Source of the DNA: Bacillota bacterium
Lineage (GTDB): Bacteria; Bacillota; Clostridia; Lachnospirales; CAG-274
DNA: 64,000 nucleotides
Assembly: GCA_017460805.1 (NCBI GenBank)
Contig: JAFUAF010000010.1
Coordinates: 1-64,000, forward strand
Direction: 5' to 3'
Each line of letters begins with the position of its first letter. Positions within the stretch are counted from its first letter, which is position 1. Shown one piece after another: positions 1-7,623 of the stretch. The notes beneath the pieces were generated by a model. The model worked only from the letters and a program-made list of their open reading frames with translations. It had not been told where the DNA came from and ran no database searches. Made by a program: the position numbers and the translations under genes.

Positions 1-276
1 GCTTATTACAGAAACGCTTTAAAAGAACATGGAATAATTCAGTCAATGTCAAGAAAGGGCAACTGCTATGACAACTGCATTATGGAAACTTTTTTTGGAA
101 GATTAAAAAATGAAATGTACTACGGATATGAAAAGGAATATGCTTCATTTGAGGAGTTTTCAATAGCAGTTGATGAATACATAGATTATTACAATAACAA
201 AAGAATTCAGGCAAAAACAAAATGGATGCCCCCTGTAAAATACAGAGAAGCATCCATGTGTGTAGCCTGCTTATAA
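1..276 (+). CDS. IS3-family transposase OrfB, C-terminal part
   Basis: The frame is open from base 1 without a start, so the gene is cut by the window edge. The visible part carries the hallmark end of the rve/DDE integrase core: SMSRKGNCYDN, then METFFGRLKNE with the catalytic Glu, then the closing YIDYYNNKRIQAKTKWMPPVKYR block. OrfB acts with a frameshifted OrfA to cut and join IS ends. About 91 codons are seen of a usual 270-300. The reading frame has no internal stop here, so the element may be intact to the left. Confidence 0.85.
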   Translation, partial: AYYRNALKEHGIIQSMSRKGNCYDNCIMETFFGRLKNEMYYGYEKEYASFEEFSIAVDEYIDYYNNKRIQAKTKWMPPVKYREASMCVACL

Positions 277-303
277 ATCAATGTGTCCAGGATTCTGGGT
301 ACA
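1..303 (+). mobile_element. 3' end of an IS3-family insertion sequence
   Basis: The window opens inside a transposase reading frame that stops at 276. Seven bases later lies tgtccaggattctgggtaca (284-303), which has the look of the right terminal inverted repeat of IS3/IS150-type elements. The left end is outside the window, so neither completeness nor a target duplication can be judged. The element sits upstream of the pectate lyase gene in the same orientation. Confidence 0.7.
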
Positions 304-627
304 TATCATGCAGCAGCTTTTTTATGTTCCGCCAAAGACTTTTTTTGAATTTTGATCAATTAGTTGTGATGTTTTTTGTTTAATGTACAAGATGTCAACA
401 AATTTCAATGCCCTTGATTTTTCGGCAGTCCATGCTATAACAGACTAAAACAAAATATGCTGCGATCCCCGCATCATCTTATGAAGGTATACAAGCCCGT
501 TTGACAGCGATATGATAAACCACTGAAACCTATTGTTTTTCAAATTTTATAAGTTATGCGAATAAATGAGGAGCCTCTTATATTATTACCGATTAAGGAC
601 ATTTAACGACCGTTTGAGGACAACCTG
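304..627. other. AT-rich intergenic stretch without a recognised gene
   Basis: This stretch separates the IS end from the pectate lyase promoter. It contains no open frame of useful length with a ribosome site on either strand and no recognised RNA. It may hold the former upstream region of the lyase gene that was separated by the IS insertion. Confidence 0.4.
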
Positions 628-656
628 TTGAAAAGCCGCATAAATTACGTTATCTT
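628..656 (+). promoter_or_regulatory. Sigma-70 type promoter for the pectate lyase gene
   Basis: TTGAAA (628-633), a 17-base spacer and TATCTT (651-656). Transcription would begin near 663, giving a leader of about 45 bases before the ATG at 708. This agrees with the internal start chosen for the gene. The assignment rests on consensus only. Confidence 0.5.
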
Positions 657-707
657 AATAGAGTGAATTCCTATTTTTTTCACACTTATGATACGGAGGT
701 AAAGAAT

Positions 708-3700
708 ATGAGAAAAAGCAGGTTTATTTCTTCTGCCCTAAGTTGTATTATGATAGTGGTAAATATAGTTTCCTCACCCTCACCTATCAGTGCCAACAGT
801 ACATTAACGGCAGCCTTCCCCGGTGCAGAGGGCGGAGGTATGTATTCTTTGGGCGCACGGGCAGGAGAAACTATAGAAATATACCATGTTACAAATTTAA
901 ACGACAGTGGCTCGGGTTCTTTTCGGGATGCCGTATCGGAGGACAACAGAATTATAGTTTTCGATGTGGCGGGCAATATTACCTTAAATTCAATATTAAA
1001 GATAAAGTCAAATAATCTGACCGTTCTCGGGCAGACCGCTCCGGGCGAGGGTGTATGTATTGCAGGCGAAAGCGTACTGTTTAACGGATGCAGTAATATT
1101 ATAATTCGGTATATGCGTTTCCGTTCGGGCGATACCTCACTCTCACAGGAAGATGGATTGGGGTTCAGAAATTGTACCGATGTAATAATAGACCATTGCA
1201 GTATAAGTTGGAGCGTTGACGAATGTCTGAGCGCTTATGAAAACAAAAATTTCACGGCGCAATATTGTATCATTGCCGAAAGTCTTAACAATTCAATACA
1301 CGCAAAAGGCGCACATGGCTACGGCGGTATTTGGGGCGGTATAAACGCAAGTTTTCACCACAACCTTATTTCGACACATAACAGCCGCAATCCACGAATC
1401 GGCACAAGTTATACGGTACATACTTACAATGATACACCCGATTATGAGAGCCTTATAGACATAAGAAACAATGTTTTTTATAACTGGGGCAGCAATACGG
1501 GATATGGCGGCGAAAACAATGTCAGAGTAAATTTTGTAAATAACTATTATAAGCCCGGTACCATTTCAAAAGTCGGGAGGATATATGAATTTTACGGCGG
1601 CACGGGAAATGCCGGTACAACTTTGCATTTAAGCGGCAATATCATAGAGGGCAATACAGCCGTCACAAAAGATAACTGGCGGGGGACGGCTTATTATTCC
1701 GACAATATTAATTGGACAAAATGCGAAAATATAAGTAACGGATATACGGATGAAAACGGCAAATTGTGGCCGAACGATCAGTATTTATATAACTACCCCG
1801 TTACAACACGTGATGCCGAGGATGCTTACAATGATGTTTTGGAAAATGCCGGTGCAAGCTATTTGCGTGACAGTGATGATGTCAGGATAATAGAAAATGT
1901 CATAAACGGTACATACCCTAAGGGAAATTTGTCGGGCAGCGGTCTGATAGATTCCCAGAACGACGTTGGCGGTTGGAAACCGCTTTACGGCACAGCCGAG
2001 CTTGACAGCGACAATGACGGTATACCCGATCGGTGGGAAGATGAAAACAAAATCGACAAAAATGTTCCCGACAGCCTTGTTATTACTGCAAACGGATATA
2101 CATATCTGGAAGAATATGCGGATTCTATTATAACAAAGCCGATAAATACCAACAGAGAGTATCTTAGAAATGCGGTAATTTACAGTGAACAAACAGACAG
2201 CACTCATTTTGAGAAAAGCGGATATGAAAAATTGCAGACTATTTTAACAAAAGCAAAAGAAGTTTTAGGCAACAAATATTCGACCCAAAATGAAATTGAT
2301 TCGGTTTGTGATGAATTATATACAGCTGTTGAAGAATTGTCACCCGATGATAGTTATCTTTTGGCAGAAGCAATAGACAAGGCAAAAAGCTATAATAAAA
2401 ATCTGTATACAAAAGACAGTTTTGAAACACTTGAAACAGCGATACTAAACGGCGAGAAATTACTCAATTTTGAACATAACAATATAGATGTGGAAAATGC
2501 CGTCAAAGAAATTGATTCGGCGATTGCGGCATTGAAAATATCAAAACGTGTGCTGCTTAATGAATATATATTTAAGTACCAATATTATCCCAATATGGAT
2601 TATTATAAAAAAAGCTGGGATGAGTTTCAAAAAGCTATAGAAAATGCAAAGAAAGTATTAAACGATGCAAGAACGGAGGAACTGGATTATTCCGATGCAA
2701 TAGATAAGCTGAATAGTGCTTTCAATAATTTAGAGGGGGATTTTAAGGAGGGCAATATATCTTTTACAGTCAGGGGAAGTGGAAATACATATTCTTCTCC
2801 GTATAACAGCGATGATATCTGTATCGTTTCGGAAAAGATATCATTTCCGATGGAACAAAGCTACTATCAAAAAATAGAACTTATGTGCATAAGTCTGAAT
2901 AAGGATAATAGCATGTACTCTAAGAATATTTCAAAAATGTCGGTAAGCAGTGACAGCCTTGCTCTTAAATACTTAAAATATGAAAATGGTAAAAGTGTGA
3001 ACAAAACCGAAACCATTCCTTTTGTTTTTAAATCAAATACGGATTATAATATAACGGCCTTTATAAACAAAGTAAACAAAACTGTTACATATTATATAAA
3101 CAGAGAGGCCATAGCAGTTCTCGATTTTGGGGAATATGTAGATTATTTTGATGAACCGTCTGCCGTTTATATGTATAACAATTTGTCAACCGCTGTTTTA
3201 CAGGAACATAGGGAATATGTACCTTCAATATCAAGTGTTTTTGCAAGAGAAAGAATATATAACAAGCATATATACGGTGATGTGGATTGTGACGGTATAA
3301 TTACGGCAAGTGATTCGGCTGTGATATTGCAAAAGGTTTTATTATGCAGTTATGAAATGCCTATAGAAGCAAAAACATCCTATTGGTTAAAATACGCAGA
3401 TGTCGGGAATGATGGAATAATAGCGGCCGATGATGCGGCATATGTTCTGCAGAAAGTATTGATCTCCACATTCAATATGCCTGTTGAAATTGTTGATATG
3501 CAAAATACGGAAACCACTGAACAAACAACTATCGAGACAGCTATCGAGACAACGACGGATACAATTGCGGAAACCTCTACGGAAGTTGTCACGGATACTA
3601 CAGACGAACAGCCGACGGAAACCAAAAGCATGATTGAGACTGAGACCGAAAATGAAACCGCAAGTGTTCCCGAAATTCAGACAATACCAATTTGGAGCGG

Positions 3701-3749
3701 CGGTTTCAGTGCTGAGAAAAAACGCAGTATCAAATATTATGATTATTAA
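708..3749 (+). CDS. Secreted pectate lyase (PL1-like) with FIVAR repeats and dockerin
   Basis: Predicted to cleave polygalacturonate by beta-elimination outside the cell. The ATG at 708 is preferred over an in-frame start at 663 because ATACGGAGGT lies 8 bases before it and a signal peptide (about residues 1-30) follows. Residues 35-470 match pectate lyases: an FPGAEGGG opening, NLNDSGSGSFRDAV, a parallel beta-helix with IDHCSISW, and HHNLISTHNSRNPRIG carrying the expected catalytic Arg. A DSDNDGIPDRWED calcium motif follows. Residues 485-700 hold three FIVAR-like three-helix repeats, 700-850 a beta-rich region, and 854-924 a two-segment dockerin (DVDCDGIITASD and DVGNDGIIAADD). A Thr/Glu-rich tail of about 85 residues ends the protein, which is odd because dockerins are usually terminal. 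It converges on the sensor kinase gene. Confidence 0.88.
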   Translation: MRKSRFISSALSCIMIVVNIVSSPSPISANSTLTAAFPGAEGGGMYSLGARAGETIEIYHVTNLNDSGSGSFRDAVSEDNRIIVFDVAGNITLNSILKIKSNNLTVLGQTAPGEGVCIAGESVLFNGCSNIIIRYMRFRSGDTSLSQEDGLGFRNCTDVIIDHCSISWSVDECLSAYENKNFTAQYCIIAESLNNSIHAKGAHGYGGIWGGINASFHHNLISTHNSRNPRIGTSYTVHTYNDTPDYESLIDIRNNVFYNWGSNTGYGGENNVRVNFVNNYYKPGTISKVGRIYEFYGGTGNAGTTLHLSGNIIEGNTAVTKDNWRGTAYYSDNINWTKCENISNGYTDENGKLWPNDQYLYNYPVTTRDAEDAYNDVLENAGASYLRDSDDVRIIENVINGTYPKGNLSGSGLIDSQNDVGGWKPLYGTAELDSDNDGIPDRWEDENKIDKNVPDSLVITANGYTYLEEYADSIITKPINTNREYLRNAVIYSEQTDSTHFEKSGYEKLQTILTKAKEVLGNKYSTQNEIDSVCDELYTAVEELSPDDSYLLAEAIDKAKSYNKNLYTKDSFETLETAILNGEKLLNFEHNNIDVENAVKEIDSAIAALKISKRVLLNEYIFKYQYYPNMDYYKKSWDEFQKAIENAKKVLNDARTEELDYSDAIDKLNSAFNNLEGDFKEGNISFTVRGSGNTYSSPYNSDDICIVSEKISFPMEQSYYQKIELMCISLNKDNSMYSKNISKMSVSSDSLALKYLKYENGKSVNKTETIPFVFKSNTDYNITAFINKVNKTVTYYINREAIAVLDFGEYVDYFDEPSAVYMYNNLSTAVLQEHREYVPSISSVFARERIYNKHIYGDVDCDGIITASDSAVILQKVLLCSYEMPIEAKTSYWLKYADVGNDGIIAADDAAYVLQKVLISTFNMPVEIVDMQNTETTEQTTIETAIETTTDTIAETSTEVVTDTTDEQPTETKSMIETETENETASVPEIQTIPIWSGGFSAEKKRSIKYYDY

Positions 3750-3759
3750 ATAAAAGAGG

Positions 3760-3787
3760 CGCAGCAGGTATACTGCTGCGTTTCTTT
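3760..3787 (+). terminator. Rho-independent terminator after the pectate lyase gene
   Basis: CGCAGCAG (3760-3767), a 5-base loop, CTGCTGCG (3773-3780), then TTTCTTTT. It lies between two convergent genes. The opposite strand also has a moderately T-rich tail, so it may serve both. Confidence 0.8.
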
Positions 3788-3793
3788 TGAGCT

Positions 3794-5071
3794 TTAAAAC
3801 AATGTGATACTTAATATAAATCTGTTATCTTTTACGGAATAATTCATAATTCCTCCGTTTTTTTTCACTGCGGATCCGATAGATTTTAATCCCCAACCGT
3901 GGTTTTTGTCTTTGGTGTTTTCCGGAACAGTTATTCCGGTTTCGTTTGAGATCGGGTTATCTATCTCGATAAACAAGATATCATTTCTTTGTATGATGCT
4001 GAAAAATATATCTTTTTCAGTGTTTTTTGCATTAGCGTTTATCGCATTGTCAAACGCATTTGATAAAATTATACACATATCCTGTACAGGGATTTTGGAA
4101 ATATCCTTAAATTCAATATGATGATCTACATTAATACCGTTATTTTCAGCTATCCCTATTTTGTAATTTAAAATTATATCTATCTCTTCTATCCCTGTGT
4201 ATTTAATGTTTTTAAAACTTACGTATTTTGAGCCGAGACCTTTTATATAATCCAAAGCTTTGTCTTTTTCGTCTTTATCAATATATCCGTAAAGAAGATC
4301 AAGATGATGCTTATGATCATGGTTTATTTTGGCATTTCTGTAGTATTCGTTTTTTATAATATTTATATTATCCGAAAGCATATCATTATTTATTCTATGA
4401 AGCGCCAATTCATTGTTTTTTTGCTCGATCTTTGTCATTGTTGTAAAAATATAAATTACGGCGATCAGCAGAACGACAGCAATAAGCCATTCAACCAAAC
4501 AGTTGATCCTTAACATAGCATAAGAATTAGAAAAAAAACCGTTTACTGCAATACTGTCAAAGAGATATAATCCTAATGAGAATAACAGGATGTATATGCT
4601 GTATTTATCTTCGACCTTTATGTTTTGTATCACATTTTTCCGCAGGCAAAAATATAAAATTATTGTAATGATCTTAATTGAAACTATAAAGAAAATACGG
4701 GCGCTTCCCGGGGTAATAACTGCATTTACCGCATTATCAATATTTCCCATAATAACACACCAAATGCTTAGATACAAAAAATCCAGTAAATGCACCAGGG
4801 TATAATATATTGTTCCAAAACTTAAAACAGTCAGTATTTGCTGCTTGGTACATAGCTTAATTTGAATGGTGAGACCGACTATAGCCAATATAAGAGCCAA
4901 ATATGAAAAGATATTTATTTGATTTATTGCTGTGACTATTATTGTGTTTATAATAGTTATTCTCGTTTTTTGCCCGATTGATAATTCGGATCGGAATATA
5001 TCCGATAAGAATTGACAAGCAATAAAACACTCAATAAATGTTGTTATTATTTCAACTGTATTTTGTATCAA
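3794..5071 (-). CDS. AgrC-like sensor histidine kinase (GHKL ATPase)
   Basis: A 425-residue membrane sensor. About six hydrophobic segments fill residues 1-215, as in peptide-pheromone receptors of the AgrC/HPK10 type. The cytoplasmic half has the phospho-acceptor stretch INHDHKHHLD, an N box NAFDNAINA and a G box HGWGLKSIG, so it should bind ATP and phosphorylate the partner regulator encoded just before it. The start is a TTG at 5071 with GGAGGT correctly spaced, and it overlaps the regulator's TGA by four bases (TTGA), which implies translational coupling. No agrB or agrD-like gene for a signal peptide is visible nearby, so the ligand is unknown. Confidence 0.85.
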   Translation of the reverse strand: MIQNTVEIITTFIECFIACQFLSDIFRSELSIGQKTRITIINTIIVTAINQINIFSYLALILAIVGLTIQIKLCTKQQILTVLSFGTIYYTLVHLLDFLYLSIWCVIMGNIDNAVNAVITPGSARIFFIVSIKIITIILYFCLRKNVIQNIKVEDKYSIYILLFSLGLYLFDSIAVNGFFSNSYAMLRINCLVEWLIAVVLLIAVIYIFTTMTKIEQKNNELALHRINNDMLSDNINIIKNEYYRNAKINHDHKHHLDLLYGYIDKDEKDKALDYIKGLGSKYVSFKNIKYTGIEEIDIILNYKIGIAENNGINVDHHIEFKDISKIPVQDMCIILSNAFDNAINANAKNTEKDIFFSIIQRNDILFIEIDNPISNETGITVPENTKDKNHGWGLKSIGSAVKKNGGIMNYSVKDNRFILSITLF

Positions 5072-5784
5072 TTATTTGACCTCCAGTATTCGGAAATTTT
5101 TGTCTTTACTTCTGTAATTTTTCTTCGGCTTATATAAATTTTTTGTCCGTTTTTTAATTCGATCAGATCACTTTTGACAAGTTTGATATTATTTATATTT
5201 ACGATCAGTCCCCTGTCTATTATCAAAAACCGCTCCGAGTGTAATTCTTCAAAGAATTCCTTTATTGTTGTTCTCTTGTGATAAGTCCCGTTAAATGTAT
5301 ATATCATAATATTTTTACTTGATTTTTCTGCGTATAAAATATCATCAAACAGCAGTTTGATCACTTCTGTTCTGTCTTCCAAAACAAGATATTGAGGTTG
5401 AATTTGTAAATATTTTTTTATTGCTGCTGTAAAATATCTTTCAAATAACAAATCAAACCTGTCTTTTGGCAAAAATCTGAATACATTTATTTCTATAGAT
5501 TCATATACATACTTCTCGTGATTTGTTATCAGTATGATTATAGCATCTTTATTAACATTAAAAATCTGTTTTGCTATGTCAATACCATTCACATCAATAA
5601 ATTCAATATCCAAAAAGAATATATCATACAAGCTGCATGTTGATAATAATTTTTTTGGTTCCGGTAATACCACGGCAGATGTATTAAAATTATGTACTAT
5701 TGATAATTTCTCTATATGTTCTCCGATCCTTTCCCCGAAAGAAATATCATCATCACAAATTGCACATCGTATCATAAATATCAC
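5068..5784 (-). CDS. LytTR-family response regulator (AgrA-like)
   Basis: A receiver domain (residues 1-125) begins RCAICDDDISFGE with the acidic pocket and has FFLDIEF carrying the phospho-acceptor Asp. A LytTR DNA-binding domain (about 140-238) follows, with DILYAEKSSKNIMIYT and FLIIDRGLIVNINNI as usual landmarks. It is the expected partner of the overlapping kinase gene. A GTG at 5784 with AAGGAA five bases upstream and an ATG at 5775 are both possible starts; the second gives the standard MIRCAICDD beginning. LytTR regulators bind paired short direct repeats, but no convincing pair was found near this promoter. Confidence 0.88.
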   Translation of the reverse strand: MIFMIRCAICDDDISFGERIGEHIEKLSIVHNFNTSAVVLPEPKKLLSTCSLYDIFFLDIEFIDVNGIDIAKQIFNVNKDAIIILITNHEKYVYESIEINVFRFLPKDRFDLLFERYFTAAIKKYLQIQPQYLVLEDRTEVIKLLFDDILYAEKSSKNIMIYTFNGTYHKRTTIKEFFEELHSERFLIIDRGLIVNINNIKLVKSDLIELKNGQKIYISRRKITEVKTKISEYWRSNN

Positions 5785-5869
5785 GTCATTTCCTTAGTTT
5801 GATTACAGATAGAATTATTTATAAAAATTGTAATTGCTGTATAGCTTTACTAAATTGATCTTTTATTAT

Positions 5870-5898
5870 ATTATACAATGAAAATTGCTGCTTGGCAA
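5870..5898 (-). promoter_or_regulatory. Promoter for the two-component operon
   Basis: Read on the minus strand, TTGCCA (5898-5893), a 17-base spacer and TATAAT (5875-5870). The leader to the GTG or ATG of the regulator would be about 80-90 bases. Confidence 0.6.
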
Positions 5899-6187
5899 AT
5901 AATAAAATAACCGAAAATAAAAAAAGATTTTGAAAAGTATATAAGCAATAATTTAACAGTGATTTAAAAAACTATTTCATTTTTGCCCCGATTGTGATAT
6001 ACTTGCTATATATCAATCGGGGATCTTTCAACGAAGAAAAAGATGTGTGATCGGTAAGTTGTAAAGTTGTAGATCGGGTATGTTTTTACAACTTTTGCAA
6101 AAAAATATACCCGATTATACCAACTCACTGAAAAATATAAAATGCCGCAACATCCGAAAACATCGGCATTTGGAAAGGTTTGATAAA
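5899..6187. other. Intergenic region with three successive inverted repeats
   Basis: Between the two-component promoter and the phosphatase start lie three inverted repeats: CCCCGATTG with CAATCGGGG (about 5984-6022, arms extended by imperfect AT pairs), ATCGGGTAT with ATACCCGAT (about 6073-6117), and AAATGCCG with CGGCATTT (about 6140-6171). The last ends next to the phosphatase ribosome site. No protein gene is convincing here; an in-frame upstream ATG at 6080 lacks a ribosome site and would add 36 residues foreign to the phosphatase family. Confidence 0.5.
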
Positions 6188-6649
6188 ATGATAAAAATTA
6201 TGTTCGTTTGCCACGGCAATATTTGCAGATCGACAATGGCTGAATTTGTTATGGCAGACATGGCAAAAAAAGCGGGATTTGAGGTTATGGTGGACTCGTC
6301 GGCAACAAGCCGCGAGGAGATAGGAAACGGGGTACATCACGGCACTCTCCGCAAATTAAGGGAAGTCGGCGTGCCCGTTTATCCGCACTATGCAAAGCAG
6401 CTGACCAAAGCGGACTACAAAAATTTTGACTACATAATCGGCATGGACAGCATGAATATGCGCAACATTACCCGCATAGTCGGCGAAGACAGGGACAACA
6501 AGGTCTATATGCTTTTGGATTTTACAAAAAGAAAGGGTCAAAGCATAGCCGACCCCTGGTACACGGGAAATTTTGATGTGACCTATGATGATATAAAAGA
6601 GGGCTGCGAGGGACTTCTTGCATATTTGCAGGCAAACAAAAAGGGCTGA
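6188..6649 (+). CDS. Low-molecular-weight protein tyrosine phosphatase
   Basis: A 153-residue cytoplasmic enzyme that removes phosphate from tyrosine through a cysteinyl-phosphate intermediate. The P-loop is at residues 8-15 (CHGNICRS, nucleophile Cys8, Arg14), directly after the first beta strand. The general-acid loop DPWYTGN is present near the C-terminus. Length is typical of the family. The start at 6188 has GGAAAGG about 9 bases upstream. In Firmicutes such enzymes often reverse tyrosine-kinase control of capsule or stress proteins, but no kinase is seen here. The gene converges on the carbonic anhydrase gene. Confidence 0.92.
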   Translation: MIKIMFVCHGNICRSTMAEFVMADMAKKAGFEVMVDSSATSREEIGNGVHHGTLRKLREVGVPVYPHYAKQLTKADYKNFDYIIGMDSMNMRNITRIVGEDRDNKVYMLLDFTKRKGQSIADPWYTGNFDVTYDDIKEGCEGLLAYLQANKKG

Positions 6650-6662
6650 AAAGGCCCTTTTT
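6638..6662. terminator. Bidirectional terminator between convergent genes
   Basis: AAAAAGGGC and GCCCTTTTT form a nine-pair stem with a seven-base loop that contains the phosphatase stop codon. A-rich and T-rich flanks on the two sides suit termination in both directions. Confidence 0.8.
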
Positions 6663-7233
6663 AAATTCCAAACTCTACCCTGCCGTCTTCGAGGTGATAG
6701 AGGGCAGGCACAACTCTCAGACCATGTTCTTCTTCCTCTTTATGTATCTCGAAGCTGCTTTCTATTATATCAACGCTGTGATGTACATTAAGGCAGCAAG
6801 CCTTATACTCGTCTTTTTCGTCGCCTATGGCCTTGCATATCTCGTCGGTAATAAATTTTACATAGCCCTCGGGGTCATGGTTTATGGCGGCATCGACCGC
6901 TCCGCAATGGTTATGGCCAAGCACCACTATCAGCTTTATGCCGAGATGTTCCGCCGCATATTCTATAGAACCGAGCTGGTGATCGTCCATTACATTGCCC
7001 GCGACACGTATAACAAAAAGATCGCCTATGCCCGCGCTGAAAATACTTTCCGGGATAACGCGCGAATCGGAGCAGGAAACTATCACCGCAAACGGCTGCT
7101 GACCGTTTTTAAGCGTCTCTTCACGCCTTGCGTGTGTAATGTCCACAAGGCTTTTTTCCGCACTCATGTAAGCTTGATTTCCCGCTTTCAGCCTTTCAAG
7201 CGCCTCCTGCGCGCTTATATCGTTTTTTATCAT
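6661..7233 (-). CDS. Beta-class carbonic anhydrase
   Basis: A 190-residue zinc enzyme interconverting carbon dioxide and bicarbonate. Zinc ligands and the Asp-Arg dyad are plain: Cys54 in CSDSR (Asp56, Arg58), then His107 and Cys110 in GHNHCGA. The start at 7233 (MIKNDIS) is chosen because GGAG lies about 9 bases upstream and it gives the family's usual beginning; a longer open frame to 7359 runs into the neighbouring gene. It follows the small phosphatase gene on the same strand, with four bases between them, so the two are probably cotranscribed. Confidence 0.92.
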   Translation of the reverse strand: MIKNDISAQEALERLKAGNQAYMSAEKSLVDITHARREETLKNGQQPFAVIVSCSDSRVIPESIFSAGIGDLFVIRVAGNVMDDHQLGSIEYAAEHLGIKLIVVLGHNHCGAVDAAINHDPEGYVKFITDEICKAIGDEKDEYKACCLNVHHSVDIIESSFEIHKEEEEHGLRVVPALYHLEDGRVEFGI

Positions 7234-7237
7234 TTTA

Positions 7238-7561
7238 TCATCTCCAAATATATTCCTCTGCACAGCCGATAAGTATGTCCTGTAATTCCTCATCCATATA
7301 TTCAAAATCATCGGGGATATTAAGGCAGATAATGCGCTTATCCCGCAATATATCGGCATATCTTTCCCTTATCCTGCGCAGATGCTTTTTTTCCATGCAA
7401 AATATAATGTCAGCCCAACCAAGCATACCCGCAGTCACTTTTATCCTTGCGTTTGTTTCCGTGCCTGCGGAACGCACTTCACAGCCTTTGCAGCCGTCAA
7501 GTATTCTTTCGGCTGTAAGGCTTCGCCGCCTGTTTTGGCTGCAAATAAATAAAACTTTCAT
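7238..7561 (-). CDS. Small protein tyrosine phosphatase-like protein (COG4551 type)
   Basis: A 107-residue protein beginning MKVLFICSQNRRRSLTAE, with a CX5R phosphatase P-loop at residues 7-13. The following IPDDFEYMDEEL stretch is typical of the compact predicted tyrosine phosphatases and supplies possible acidic residues. It is much shorter than the phosphatase at 6188 and only distantly like it. The ribosome site before 7561 is weak. The chosen start removes a hydrophobic N-terminal extension that would overlap the terminator of the upstream kinase gene. The substrate is not known. Confidence 0.8.
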   Translation of the reverse strand: MKVLFICSQNRRRSLTAERILDGCKGCEVRSAGTETNARIKVTAGMLGWADIIFCMEKKHLRRIRERYADILRDKRIICLNIPDDFEYMDEELQDILIGCAEEYIWR

Positions 7562-7572
7562 ATTAAATACCA

Positions 7573-7606
7573 AAATCAAAAAGACCCGACACATAAGCAT
7601 CGGGTC
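7573..7606 (-). terminator. Rho-independent terminator after the sugar kinase gene
   Basis: On the minus strand GACCCGA (7606-7600) pairs with TCGGGTC (7589-7583) around a ten-base loop, followed by TTTTTGATTTT. It separates the kinase from the phosphatase and carbonic anhydrase genes. Confidence 0.8.
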
Positions 7607-7623
7607 CGTAAAAGTTGAAATAA

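Noticed and set aside
686-3631. Minus-strand frames within the pectate lyase gene
   Set aside because: Low-complexity Val/Ser or Ile/Phe-rich products without starts or ribosome sites, opposite a clear secreted enzyme.
5785-6080. LytTR binding repeats for the response regulator
   Set aside because: No pair of the usual nine-base direct repeats at the right spacing was found; single weak matches are expected by chance in AT-rich sequence.
6080-6187. N-terminal extension of the tyrosine phosphatase
   Set aside because: The catalytic P-loop must sit next to the N-terminus; the extension has no ribosome site and runs through inverted repeats.
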